Assembly: GCF_000143415.4 (NCBI RefSeq) | Contig: NW_003314311.1 | Location: forward strand, 1,339,062-1,403,061 | DNA: 64,000 nucleotides | Origin: Selaginella moellendorffii | Lineage: Eukaryota; Streptophyta; Lycopodiopsida; Selaginellales; Selaginellaceae | Direction of reading: 5' to 3' | Shown: positions 1-10,575 of the stretch, in pieces | Layout: each line of letters opens with the position of its first letter | How positions within the stretch are numbered: position 1 is the first letter of the stretch | The notes under the pieces: model-generated | Database searches by the model: none | What the model saw: the letters and a program-made list of their open reading frames with translations, nothing else | What the model was told of the DNA's origin: nothing | Translations under genes and position numbers: made by a program

Positions 1-1
1 G

Positions 2-229
2 GAGTCGGAGCACCTGGTCCAGGAGGCGCTGGACAGGATCAAAGTGAAGCGGACGAGCATTGTCATCGCGCACCGGTTGGCGACGATTGTGAACGCGGAC
101 GTGATCGCGGTGGTGAAGAACGGGGCGATTGTGGAGAGGGGGAAGCATGCCGATCTGATTGGCATCAAAGGTGGCGCTTATGCTTCTCTTGCCAAGCTGC
201 ATTTGACGGCCGCACCCTCCACGTCGTAG
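2..229 (+). CDS. ABC transporter subfamily B (MDR/PGP type), C-terminal end, partial
   Basis: The reading frame is open from the first bases and stops with TAG at 227-229, so only the last 75 residues lie in the window. They match the end of the second nucleotide-binding domain of ABCB full transporters. [12 protein letters not shown] follows the D-loop, the H-loop histidine is in IVIAHRL, and [17 protein letters not shown] and [10 protein letters not shown] are the usual family ending. ABCB proteins are ATP-driven membrane exporters (auxin, lipids, xenobiotics); the substrate cannot be told from this piece. No ATG is needed here, because the protein starts outside the window. The 3' end looks normal, with AT-rich downstream sequence. 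Confidence 0.93.
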   Translation, partial: ESEHLVQEALDRIKVKRTSIVIAHRLATIVNADVIAVVKNGAIVERGKHADLIGIKGGAYASLAKLHLTAAPSTS

Positions 230-834
230 AAATATATGAAGCAGCAAAATTATTATAAAATAAAAAAAAGTAATAATTTTACAAAACTGAAAAGAATCAC
301 TTAATATACATCAAAGTGTAAACTTCACACTGATGTTTACACAAAAAAAAAATGTTTAAATTTCTAGAATGGATTGAAACATGCAGAATCTTTTAGATTT
401 CTAAGACAATTTTGCTGGCACTCTCATATTCACTTTGAGTTTCTATATTCTTTTATGCTTACAATAGAGCAAAAACCAGTGTCTGTTTGGTCTGTATATT
501 TTTGGATCAAGGTCTTGGCCTTTGAAGCTATTAAAGTTTTGATGTAATAAATTTTTTATATCGGCTTATTTGTAGCACATGTTCTTATGCATAACCGACC
601 CTCTGTTCCGGAGGAGGTGTTAATCGGTTTTATATTTCCGATTTATTTCTTTATTTTGTTTGATTTATGCTAAAATGTGAAAGATGATCAGGTCATGATT
701 GGGAGGGATGCTGCTAAAAGACTGGATAGTAACTCTGGATTACACTTCCGGAATGTGTAATAGCTTTTTTTTTTTTTTTGGCTTCTGTCTCTTTGGTGAT
801 TGGATCAAATGCTTTGGCAAACATTGGCTGTCAG
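230..834. other. Intergenic, AT-rich; no gene seen
   Basis: This is the presumed 3' UTR and downstream flank of the ABC transporter, with a T-run near 768-779. Parts after about 670 may be a very decayed continuation of the 26S rDNA that is clear from 835 on, but I cannot align them with confidence. Confidence 0.5.
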
Positions 835-1281
835 AGTGTTCCATTTGACCTGTCTTGAAATACAGACAAGGGGTCTAAATATGTATCCACGTCTGAATCG
901 TGTGATCCCCCCATCTGGGGGGATACAGAGCAACCTTGACCTTTTGTGAAGGGTTTGAGTTTGAGCATACCTGTTAGGACCCAAAATTATGTATAAGCAA
1001 GGTGAAGCTAGAGGAAACTCTGGTGGAGGCTTGTAGCAATACTAACGTGCAAATCATTTGTCAGACTCGGGTATAGGGCCAAAAGATTAATCAAACCATC
1101 TAGTAATTAGTTCCCTCCAAAGTTTCCCTCAGGATAGCTAGAGCTCATCTACAGAGTTTCATCAGGTAAAGCAAATGATTAGAAGCCTTGGGGGCAAAAT
1201 GCCCTTGACCTATTCTCAAACTTCAAATAGGTGAGATGCTCCATTGAACCCTTCCAAGTAGGGCCATTCTTGGTTAAGCAG
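835..1281 (+). rRNA. Decayed 26S rRNA gene fragment (flank of the old PLE array)
   Basis: The sequence follows plant 26S rRNA in order. It has the GTCTTGAAA block, the GAAGGGTTTGAGT block, GAGGAAACTCTGGTGGAGG (1011-1029), the segment around ACCATCTAGTA, TTTCCCTCAGGATAGCT, ATCAGGTAAAGC, GACCTATTCTCAAACTT and the CCAAGT..GGGCCATT..TTGG..AAGCAG block. Most differences from a normal 26S are C-to-T or G-to-A, as expected for an old methylated pseudogene. It stops at AAGCAG (1281), where the old Penelope-like element begins. Identification rests on my knowledge of plant 26S sequence; the left boundary is approximate. Confidence 0.85.
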
Positions 1282-2409
1282 ATCAACTAGGCCATTTTTG
1301 GTACTTTCATCAAGATCATCCATCATCTTGTATCATGGAAGACAAGGATTAGTAATGCAATCTATCTCTTTTTTTTTGTAAAAGTACAAAGTTAGGATTC
1401 AAGAATGAAATGAGATTTGCATGACTAATACTCACTAGCCAATGTACTCAGGCACATGTCCAGGCTGCACATCAGAAATAACTTCCAAAAACTGAATCTA
1501 AAGAACATGTTTAACTTGATCACTTTCTATTGTTTCATGAATCTAACCATCTGTCCTGTCCTTTTTCTAAGGGGGTGATTAGACATTGGATCAGTTGATC
1601 TCATAAGCGCTACCTAAGCAGAGTCAGTGATTTCCCCTTGCGTCACCATGTTAAGTTCTTGTGCTCTAGCTGTAAAAACTTCCTATAGGCTGAGTGTTTG
1701 CTTGGGTCATTTTGAGCTAGACCCAAGCAAACACTTCGTTGGCACTGCTCATTTTTGTGATGTGCAACAAAGTGGCTATTGATCCTAGTGTGGGCAAAGA
1801 ATCCACATGGCTGTGCTAGCGCACAACCTTGCAGCTGCCCAACCTTGCTTTTTTGTGGATGCGCTCCTGGAGAATGCGGTGGCAGTAGATATAGGTGAGA
1901 AACCCTAGTGTTATGGTCTTTTTTGTCACTTCATACCTTTCGGTGTGAGAAAATCCAACGCTCGCTGCTATGAAGTTGAATAGCTATAGGCTTGTAATTA
2001 GGTTTGCCTAGCTATACAACATGTCTCCCAGAGCAAGATTTTGAAAAGAATCCAAAGTCTTGTTTTTTACCAGGCCACGTCTATTCATATGTCCCATTAT
2101 CATGTTGATGGGATGACAGAGTTTTTGTAAACAAGACTTTTTGTTAAAAAAATCTTATTATCAAACCATGGAGACTATCCCATCTTGGAGGAACTAGAGT
2201 TATATTACATTTTTCAGTTTTCGAACAAAACACAAACCTAATCAATAGTTTATTTATGCCATTTGTTCCAAGCACAACCAAGGAATTCATGATAAGTTTT
2301 AGGAACACTTTTTTTTGTTTTTCCAAAAGGGCATAGAATCTAAATTCTATTTTTGTTTCAATAAGATGCCTAAGGAGTAGAATGTGTTGAGTAGATAATA
2401 GATTTTCCT

Positions 2410-3148
2410 ACTCTTAGCCTAAGTTTGCCAAGTCGTCAAACTGTGGTGGGTGATTTGCTAGCTCTTTCCAAAGGTCAAAGAGAATGTTAAACATTGCTTG
2501 TACTGGTGTCAATGGGCAGGTTAAAATAATCCAATATAGACTCCATCTTAGTGCAAATCGATGGAATCCATTTGTCACAAAGCACTCAACAAGATTATTG
2601 ATCTCAAGGACGACACCACTAATGTTGATCAAATAGAAAAGTGCAAATACTTGTCCCAAAATTACTTTAGATGCATTTGCAATCAAGCGGTTAAAGTTCC
2701 GATGGATGTACATCAAGATCTGAAATGGAAGTGATCTTCACTTATCACACTTTGTTGTTAAAAAAGTACCATTGACCCATATGATCTACATCTGAATGCT
2801 TAAGAAATGAGCCGACAGATTCACAAGCAAGCCAGCCATACCAATAAATGGATTATCCATCTTGTTTTGCATGGCGAGGAATTATAGTGGATATATCTAA
2901 AATAGATTTCCTTCAGACTCAATTTGATTTGGGTTAAGGAAGCAAAGGATAATAAGATTGTTCATTGAAACTAGATTATTCATATACCTAAAGGTGTGTT
3001 AAAAAGGATAGAGTAAATCATTGTGCAAGTCAAATAAAAAAGTTGTACTCAAAATAGAAGAGATATAGGTTACACCATAAAAGTGAGCATGAGAAGTCCA
3101 TGGGAATTCCTTGGACCTATCTCTATACTTTGTTGCCCAGATGGACAT
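2410..3148 (-). pseudogene. Old PLE reverse transcriptase, C-terminal part
   Basis: This is collinear with codons of the young RT from its C-terminus to just before the catalytic core. A surviving short frame (2414-2716) still reads as the thumb region, with LIRFCSA-like decay of the young YIHRDSNRP segment and the ILGQVFALFYLI stretch. The remainder is broken by stops. It ends abruptly at the LTR retrotransposon; the rest of the same gene resumes at 18988. Confidence 0.85.
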
Positions 3149-4296
3149 ATGTCGCGAATGTGACTTCGGGTATCGAAAGTTACCTGTCGGCTAGTCCTTA
3201 CGGACACTCTTACCTTACTGCCACGATGGCAGGAGGTCGGTATTGCTGGACCCGTTATCAGTCTCTGCCTAAGCTAGTTGAGAAACTGGTCCTCGCGTGT
3301 GCACTTGACCAGATGAGCATAAGGACGGAATTCCTACGTGCTATTTGTCAAGCATACTTGACCTGGTTAGAGAAACTCATTCGTTGACTTGCACTTGCTA
3401 GTGTTGGGAACCCCCGCAATATTGAGTTTGGTCCCTCAATATCGCTAGATGATAGCTTACCGTGTCTGCCAAACACCCTCGCTATCATGCCCTTTGTGTT
3501 AGTCTCATTTCGGTCCCAAATGCTATTTATGGAAAGTGTCCAGATTTGCTCATTTGGTATATCTACGGAATGTAGAGATTGACCTGAACACAATGGTGTT
3601 CGTCCCGTGTCCAAATTCGCAATCGAGGGACATTCCATATTTAGTAAGTTTCGAGCTTGTTCCAGAGACTAACTCCTGATACTAAGGGAGGCTTGGGGTG
3701 AAAGCCCAAAGCGTGTGTTCCTCAAGGGGGGGGGGGGGGCTGTGGGGGGTTCCAAATGTATAGTAGGGATAGTGGGTAGGTTGGGCATGGCCAACCAACC
3801 TGAGGCATAGTCTAGCTCCCGCTTGCGTGCCTGTCCTTGTTCTGCGTCCGGCTTGGGTCTAAGCCCAAGTTCCATTCCATGCTAGTCGGTGGAGTACCCA
3901 TATCCTCACGTTAGGCCACCGGTATACCGAAATAGCGCCAGACTCCGTTTGGCTCCGTTTTGCATGCTAGTTCTGGCATTGGGATGCTGGTTGCTCCAGG
4001 ACTGTTCCAAGTCGCTCCAGGCTCCTGTCCCTTCGCTCCTTGGGCTTCATGCTCGGGAGTTGCTCCGTGGTTCGGTTCTATCACTCCTCGGCTCTATGCT
4101 TGGGAGTTTGGCACCGTTCCTTCGTTCAGTGGCCCAAGGCCCTGAACCTCGGGTTCTTATGGACACGTGGCATGGACACGTGGCATGTGACATGTGGCAT
4201 CTGTCACGTGGCACAAAGAGGGTTTAGGTTCCGCTTCGTGGTGTTATCCTATGGTAAATCACCATGGGATAAAGGGTCAAAACCACGTGCGCTACA
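3149..4296 (+). repeat. 5' LTR (1148 bp)
   Basis: It is nearly identical to the 3' LTR at 18173-18987 except for a segment of about 333 bp (about 3407-3740), which the 3' copy lacks. The longer form is ancestral, because the older solo LTR at 38139-39267 and the inverted copy at 19980-20866 contain the same segment. A G-run lies near 3726-3739. Apparent ORFs inside (for example 3889-4227) are repeat sequence, not genes. Confidence 0.92.
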
Positions 4297-6368
4297 TTTG
4301 GTATCAGAGGACGAATCTCAGCGAGTACTATTCAATGAGATTGGGCAACTAGTCTCGTTGCATACGCAGAGATGAAAACGATGATCCGAGTGGGTACACG
4401 TTTGGTGCAAAGGGTTCACATTCGTTCCTTAGGTATGGTTTTGGTTACCTTTTGTACCTAATAATGTGAGCTTGCTCTTGGGCTCATAGGATGGATTTGA
4501 GATGTTCCTTTTGCACGAGTTTGAGCTTGGGCTCGTGAGTGAGGCACATTAGCAACTCGAGGTTACACTTTGAGTTGGCAGGATTAATGTTAGCCTATCG
4601 GTGGTTCCATGAGTTGTTCCTTGTACCGTGGGTAAAAGCAAACTTTCCCTGGGTTTGCTATGAGTGGCAAATAGGCTGGTCCGTAGCTGTTTAGCACAGC
4701 ACTAGTGGATCCTTCCTAGGCATGGTTACAAGTGGATCAATCAAGACTATAGGGATGAGTCAATTGATTCAAGTAATTATTGCCGTGCTCTTTCATAAAC
4801 TTTTCTTGGATTGGACTAAAGGCAGTGTGAAAGCAAACTTAAAGTTTAGTCAAGATGAGACCGAAAAGAGAGTCATCGGGGACGAAGGATCAAACACGTA
4901 AATCATCTTTTCTTCTTGGAGAGATGATTTGCAACGAGATGTGACTCATTGCTCGTGTTCACAATATGCAATCAAGATTCCCTACCTTGATGCATCTTGG
5001 AGATGATGGTCTTACAAATGGTGAGTTATGGGATAGATAGTGGTGAAACACTATACCATTTTGTCTAAGCTTGCTATTGGAAAACTTGGGTTGCAATGCT
5101 CAATTCTTTTCCGGGGAACCTTGCTATTGCTCCTTGAGTAGCTTGGTATTGGATTAGTTTTGAGTTTGGTCAGATAGAGAGTGGCATGAGCTTGTCCGTG
5201 TTGTGAACAAAAGTTAGTGGTGTTGGGTGTTGTAAATCTTTATCGGTGGAGTGTGGCATTTATGTTGCATTTTGTCGAATTGAGTTGGCACTTGATACTC
5301 ACATAAACCTTTGAAGTAATGACATTGGCATTGCTCATGGTGTTGCTCAATTGATGATCAAGTCATTGTGATTTCTATATCATATCCATGTGATAATGAG
5401 CAATGTGTTTACGAAGTTGCTTGGGTAAATGATGATCAACCCTAAAGTGGTTAATGGTGAAGTTAGTCTACTTGCACGAAGTAGCATTGTAGTAGCTTTG
5501 ACTGGATTCTCGATAGTGGTCCATTATGCTAAGTTTAAGTCGGTACCTTGTTTCCTAGGGTTTGCCCATTGAGGTGTTGGAAAAGGGTTGTAGCATTCAT
5601 TTGCTATAACTCATCGGTTGGTCCGTTAACACTTGGAGTAGATTGTTGGATGGAGAAGATGTGTAGTTGAGGCATTGACATCACTAACACTTGTGTTAGT
5701 GGAAGTGGCATTGTTGTTCGAGTGATAAGGAATTTTCTTTAGAACTTGATTTTCCATGTCATTTTTCTTGTTAGTGTTTTAGCTTCACATTGGATCTTGA
5801 AGGTGGTTGAAGAAGAGTGTTAGTGCTATGTGGATATCCGAAGATGTGGTCTTCGTGATCAAGCCTTGGATGTTCCAGTTGCATTTTACAGATGTCGGTG
5901 TTGGATGTCGAAAGAATGGGCAAAAAAAAAAAAAAAAAAAAAAAAAGATGTTCGAAGCTTAAACATACTATAGGTTATGAAAATTTGTGTTGAGGTGATC
6001 CTATGTGAAGTTGTTAGTAGGAGGAAGTTGGTTGAGTCTTAGAAGTTTGTATTTCTAGACTAAGAGTCATTCTTTCTCTAGGATGGAAAATTTTCCACAA
6101 ATTTTCTTAGACTTTTCCAATGGCTGATCTGTTGATCATTTTGTCCGAAAACCATTCTGTTTTTGTAAGCCAGTACAAACTAGTGGAGGGGTTGGAGTTG
6201 ACTTCGGTTGGCTTAGACCTTAGTAGGTAGTTTGTATGATGCGACCTGAAAGGGATGCTGACTTTTGGGGCTAAGGCAATTGAGTTGGATAGAGTCTGGA
6301 GTTGGTGTAGAAAAGTGGCTATTGCGCTTTTCTGAGAAAGGTGACCCTTGCACCTTTCTTCTGTAGCG
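4297..6368 (+). other. LTR retrotransposon internal region, left part; primer-binding site at 4299-4309
   Basis: The primer-binding site TGGTATCAGAG starts 2 bp after the LTR and matches the 3' end of plant initiator tRNA-Met. About 2.1 kb of moderately AT-rich, TTG/GTT-rich sequence follows, with stops in every frame and an A-run of about 24-27 bp near 5920-5946. I see no recognisable gag, protease, integrase or RT. Confidence 0.75.
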
Positions 6369-6454
6369 TTTTAAATAGGTAAAGCAGCCGGGGTTGCTCT
6401 GTTGAGCCCCGGCCGTGAATGCGAGCTCCAAGTGGGCCATTTTTGGTTAAGCAG
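6369..6454 (+). rRNA. 26S rRNA gene fragment, left of the PLE insertion
   Basis: The sequence from TTTTAAATAGGT through GAATGCGAGCTCCAAGTGGG and CCATTTTTGG..AAGCAG is plant 26S (domain II region). It continues, after the PLE array, at 15271 with AACTGGTGATGCGGG, exactly as the intact rRNA gene would. The only oddity is an extra T (GGTTAAGCAG against the usual GGTAAGCAG), shared with all PLE junctions. Confidence 0.88.
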
Positions 6455-6571
6455 ATCGACTAGGCCATTTTCGGTACATTCGTCCGAGGCATAGGATCAT
6501 CCGCCCGGTACGGTACCGACCACGACCAAAACGATTTCCCTTAACAATTCCTATGTCACCTCCTACGGTTT

Positions 6572-6907
6572 GGGTTTTTCCATGTCCGCCATCCACCGTC
6601 GTAGTAGAGCCTGGTTATCATTGACTCGATCGGTAAGGAGTGTCCAGACTAGGCGCCACCATTCTTTGGTTTCAACCTGCTGGAAGAGGCAGAGGTATCG
6701 CTTGTTCTCGCCAACTGCCTCGGATTCCGGCACCGTGAGCAGCTTGTCCGCAATGTTTTTCTCATATGCAAAAATCTCACGTAAGCGCTCAGGTTTCTTT
6801 GCGGCTAACAGCAGTAAGAAGTACTGCACTGCCGGGACGGGAGCCACAAAATCATCAGTGTTCGCGTACTCCGTCATCTCGGGTAGCCAGAAATCCTGGA
6901 AAACCAC
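6572..6907 (-). pseudogene. Unit C: 5' fragment of PLE ORF1
   Basis: This repeats the first 110 or so codons of ORF1 (compare 11814-12144) and then jumps, at about 6571/6572, to the last 117 bp or so of the element 3' end. Unit C is therefore a 556-bp deletion derivative that keeps both element termini. No product is expected beyond a short ORF1 N-terminus. Confidence 0.85.
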
Positions 6908-7010
6908 GCATCAGTCCATATCCGGTACGGCGGGAAAGTAGGGATGGATCGCATGGCGTTTTGTATCGGCAGCCAGGTATCACACCCTGGCACGGCTGTC
7001 CCTCGCGGGT

Positions 7011-7026
7011 ATTTTTGGTTAAGCAG
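7011..7026 (+). repeat. 16-bp junction repeat / putative target duplication (unit C-unit A)
   Basis: ATTTTTGGTTAAGCAG is identical to 6439-6454, 12248-12263 and 22897-22912, with one mismatch at 1266-1281. It matches 26S rRNA just 5' of the insertion point, apart from the extra T. I read it as a target-site duplication made at each insertion. Confidence 0.8.
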
Positions 7027-8387
7027 ATCGACTAGGCCGTTTTCGGTACATTCGTCCGAGGCATAGGATCATCCGCCCGGTAACCCGGTACCGACCACGA
7101 CCAAAACGATTTCCCTTAACAATTCCTATGTCACCTCCTACGGTTTGGGTGTCCGGGGGGTACCTGTATCATGGAAGACGAGGATTAGTAATGCAATCTC
7201 CGCTAGCTCTATCTCTCATTTTGTGAAAGTACGAAGCTAGGTCTCAAAACTGAACTGAGATTTGCACGACTGATGCTCGCGAGCCAATGTACTCAGGTAC
7301 ATGCCCGGGCCGCACATCAGAAGTGACTTCCAAAGATTAGAGCTAAGGAACATGCTCAACCTGATCGCTATCCGTTGACTCATGGATCTCGCCGTCTGGA
7401 CCAGTCGCTGTCATCCCGTCTTTTTTCTAAGCGGATGATTAGAAGCTGGAACAGTCGAGAGTACAAGCACTACCTGGGCAGAGTCAGTAAGAACCCCTTG
7501 TGTCGCTGTGGTGTTTAGTTCCAGCGCTCTGGCCGAGAGGGATTCCTACAGGCCAAGGGTAAAAAACCGCAGCAAAACGAATCGTTTGTACCCGTTTTTG
7601 CGTGGCCAGGAATGCGGAAGTGAGATTCCTCGCGACCTTAGTGGTGGGTGTGAGCTCGTTTTGAGCTATCCCCAAACAAGCACTTCGTTGGCGCTGCTCA
7701 TTCTTGCGGTGTGCAACGAAGCGGCTGTTGATCCTGGAGTGGGCGAGAAGTGTGCGTGGTTGTGCTAGCGCACAGCCTTGCAGCGGCCCGAGCTTGCTCT
7801 GCTTGTGGATGCGCTCCTGGAGAATGCGGCGGCGGCGGATGCAAGCGAGAAACCCTAACGTTAGGGTTTTTCCCGTCGCTTCATACCTTTCGGTGTGAGA
7901 AAATCCAGCGCCCGCAGCCATGAAGTCGACTAGCTATAGCTTGTAATTAGGTTTGCCAATCCGTACAGCGTGTTTCTTCGCGCGAGATTCTGTGAGGAAT
8001 CCAAAGTTTTGTTTTTTACCATGCCACGTCTACTCATGGATCCCATTAGTTTATTCATGGGAAAACAGAGTTTTCCATAAGTAAGGTTTCCTTTAGAGAT
8101 TATTTCTAAGGAAGACCTTGCTGTGATTAAGGCGTGGGATCTGTCTCAGATTGAGAGCACAGCAACTTGTGTTGTTTTTTAATTTTTATCAATCAAAACA
8201 CAGTTGTAGTCGAAGGTACGCTTGCGTTTTTTAGTTCAGCGCGTGACCAAGGACAGCATGGTAAGTTTGGGGGAACTAATTCTTTTGTTGTTCACAGTCC
8301 AAAACGGCATAAATATCGAATCTATTATGTTTCGATATGATGCTAGAGTGATGGATAGTCCTGTCTAGAGGACAGAGTTCCTGGTAC
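7027..8387 (-). other. Unit A 3' UTR
   Basis: About 1.36 kb of non-coding DNA lies between the RT stop and the element 3' end. It holds a palindromic telomere-like motif at 7850-7869 and a small inverted repeat ATGTAC-TCAG-GTACAT near 7293-7308. No ORF is credible. The same region in unit B (12264-13265) has a 359-bp deletion. Confidence 0.75.
7850..7869. repeat. Palindromic telomere-type motif in unit A
   Basis: AAACCCTAACGTTAGGGTTT is two plant telomere half-repeats (AAACCCTA and its complement) head to head around ACGT. It is repeated at 12728-12747 in unit B and decayed in the old copy near 1900. Confidence 0.85.
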
Positions 8388-10376
8388 TCAGCTTGAATTT
8401 GCTGAGTCGTCGAGCTGTGGTGGCCTATTGGCCGGTTCTCTCCAGATGTCAAAGAGAATTTCCAAGACTGCTTGTACCGGAGTCAGGGGGCTGGTGAGAA
8501 TGATACGATCCAGACCACTGAGGATGAGTCGTCTCAATGCATAGCGATGGAATCCTTTTTCCACGAAGCATTCAACGAGATTATCAATCTCGAGGACGAC
8601 ACCACCGGCGGTATTAATCAGATAAAAAAGCGCAAAGACTTGCCCCAGGATCACCTTGGATGAGTTTGCGACGGGCCGGTTTGAATCTCGATGAATGTAC
8701 AGCGAGACTTTGAATGGAAGTGATCGGCGCTTGTCATATTTTGTGGTTAAGAAGGTACCGTCAACTCGTATGATCTGAATCTGAAGGCTCAAAAAGTGAG
8801 CGGACAGATTCACGAGCGAGCCGTCCGTGTTCACGAATGGATTATCCATCTCGTTCTGCATGGCCAGGAACCGTAATGGATATATCCAGAACGGATTTCC
8901 TTCAGATTCGACTTGATCAGGGTCAAGGAATCGGAGGATCATGGGGTTATTCATTGACACCAGATCGTCCATGTATCGGAACGTATGTTCGAATAAGCGC
9001 AGCAGATCGTACCGGCCTAGACGAGCGAGTCGAGTGATAAAGTTATACTCGAAATAGAATAGGTACAGGTTACACCACAAAGGCGAGCACGAGAAGCCCA
9101 TAGGAATTCCTCGGACTTGTCTCCATACTCGATCACCCAGCCGGACGTATGTGTTCCGGATAATGAAGTGATTTAGCTCGATGACTTTTGTTGGATCCAT
9201 TCTGGTGGCCTTCACTGATGAGTGGCGTAGAGGTTTCCATTCGGCCTCAAGCTCGCCGTTCTTCTTTTGAATCAGAAAAAGGTCCTTATGGAGGTGGTTT
9301 TGGTGCGCGAAAGCCAAATTGACGAGGTTTGTCATGGCCGTCGTGAGGCCTTGATCTCCCTCAAGGGGGATGGCCTCGTAGCACTTTGTGATATCTCCCG
9401 TATAGATCGTGGTGATCTTGTCGGGGAGATTAATCGCGAACTCCTGTGTGGATCCAAGGATCCAGCACGCGTTCGTTTTTCCTCCGAAGAATTTTGCCCG
9501 TGCGTAGAAATCATCGGCTACGTTTTGTAGCGCCTCCTGTATTCCTTTCAGGATAGCAGTGAGGCAAATTGTGATTTCAGAGAAGACACATCCATCCGCA
9601 TTCGTTAACCAGCGCATTTTATTCTTATGCGCTTTGTAGATCCCCATAAGGTAAGGGAGATCTGGTCTCAGTGGCGGGAATTCCTGTAAGGGCGGTTCAC
9701 CGAGCAGTTGTTTTACAACTTGCTCAGGCGTCTCAGGGACATTATTGTCCGAGACTACGAGTGAAAAGTCGTCACTATTCATCCGCGCAAGCGCTTGCTC
9801 CCGGGCCAACGTTTTGCAAAAGAAGGTGGGTGTGTTGGCCGCTTTATCTGCGCCACTGATGTACAAGTGTTTATGTACCCACTCCAATTGCCGCTTTGCC
9901 TCAGGGGTGGTCATCACATCTATCATCGGGGTGGTCTGGCAATTTTGTACTGCCATTCGGACCCGGTAGTTGATATGCTGTTTAACAGCAGCTTCGTTGC
10001 TAGGCCAGTTACGGATGTAGACATCGGGAATCATACTGGCAATCCGATCCCAAGCCTCACAGACTTCGGCAATGATTTTTGCTGTCTGGAGTGGTTTCGG
10101 GGTGATGTGATTGAGACCTTTCTCGATGACAGTCGTGAGTATGCGTGAGCCAAGGATCTTTGGATCCAAAGTACGCACATGTCCAGTCTCGTCGAGATAA
10201 GTCACCCATGGCCAACGTTTGCATTCGCAAACCAGTGGTGCATGAGTGTCCCAGTTACAGAAAACCTCTTTGGGTTTATAGAAGTCGTGTTTGATCTGGG
10301 GTTCGTACCTCCAGCCAAATACGATGGGATCCAGGAGTTCCGCGTCTAGGCCAATCATTTCCAGGCATTCCCTCAT
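8388..10376 (-). CDS. Penelope-like reverse transcriptase, unit A (no GIY-YIG domain)
   Basis: From the first ATG (10376) the protein is 662 aa, but the frame is open and coding-like for 48 more codons up to 10520, where a stop precedes it. The true start may be non-AUG or coupled to ORF1, which ends 55 bp upstream. Numbered on the 710-codon frame: a CEC...GHV segment (98-115), the ADK motif (224-226), a template-grip region LMGIYKAHKNKMRW (291-304), motif A YTGDITKCYEAI (373-384, Asp376), motif B RGIPMGFSCSP (470-480), motif C RYMDDLVSM (515-523) and the thumb LPFKVSLYIHRDSNRP (601-616), as in Penelope-like RTs. About 95 residues follow with no GIY-YIG endonuclease. Copies cDNA from element RNA (family knowledge). 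Host rvt-type RTs are the main alternative, but multicopy tandem insertion argues against that. Confidence 0.88.
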   Translation of the reverse strand: MRECLEMIGLDAELLDPIVFGWRYEPQIKHDFYKPKEVFCNWDTHAPLVCECKRWPWVTYLDETGHVRTLDPKILGSRILTTVIEKGLNHITPKPLQTAKIIAEVCEAWDRIASMIPDVYIRNWPSNEAAVKQHINYRVRMAVQNCQTTPMIDVMTTPEAKRQLEWVHKHLYISGADKAANTPTFFCKTLAREQALARMNSDDFSLVVSDNNVPETPEQVVKQLLGEPPLQEFPPLRPDLPYLMGIYKAHKNKMRWLTNADGCVFSEITICLTAILKGIQEALQNVADDFYARAKFFGGKTNACWILGSTQEFAINLPDKITTIYTGDITKCYEAIPLEGDQGLTTAMTNLVNLAFAHQNHLHKDLFLIQKKNGELEAEWKPLRHSSVKATRMDPTKVIELNHFIIRNTYVRLGDRVWRQVRGIPMGFSCSPLWCNLYLFYFEYNFITRLARLGRYDLLRLFEHTFRYMDDLVSMNNPMILRFLDPDQVESEGNPFWIYPLRFLAMQNEMDNPFVNTDGSLVNLSAHFLSLQIQIIRVDGTFLTTKYDKRRSLPFKVSLYIHRDSNRPVANSSKVILGQVFALFYLINTAGGVVLEIDNLVECFVEKGFHRYALRRLILSGLDRIILTSPLTPVQAVLEILFDIWREPANRPPQLDDSANSS

Positions 10377-10575
10377 AAGGGTGCGGATACTGATCCTCTC
10401 GAATCCGGCGCTAATATATCGGAGGTGTACGAATTTTCGTTCACACTCCGTTTCCTCTTTGACCAACCATTTACGTCCGGCCAAATGATGGATGTAGTGT
10501 AAAGTACACTGTGGAAGCAATCACGAGAGCACTTTCATTAGCTACCAATCATGGAAGGAGAAAACAGAAATTTAT

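Noticed and set aside
3889-4375. Overlapping ORFs of 110 or so aa in the LTR (repeated at 18580-19006)
   Set aside because: They fall inside the LTRs, overlap each other in different frames and are not kept open in older LTR copies. They are repeat DNA.
7281-7315. Plus-strand CTGATG-CTCGCGAG-CCAA-stem order resembling a hammerhead
   Set aside because: Core positions A9 and G12 are both C, and it is on the strand opposite to the element. The ATGTAC/GTACAT stem alone is not evidence.
8388-10520. Reading the RT as a domesticated single-copy rvt gene
   Set aside because: It is present in three or more local copies with tandem junctions, 5' truncation and target duplications, which is transposon behaviour.
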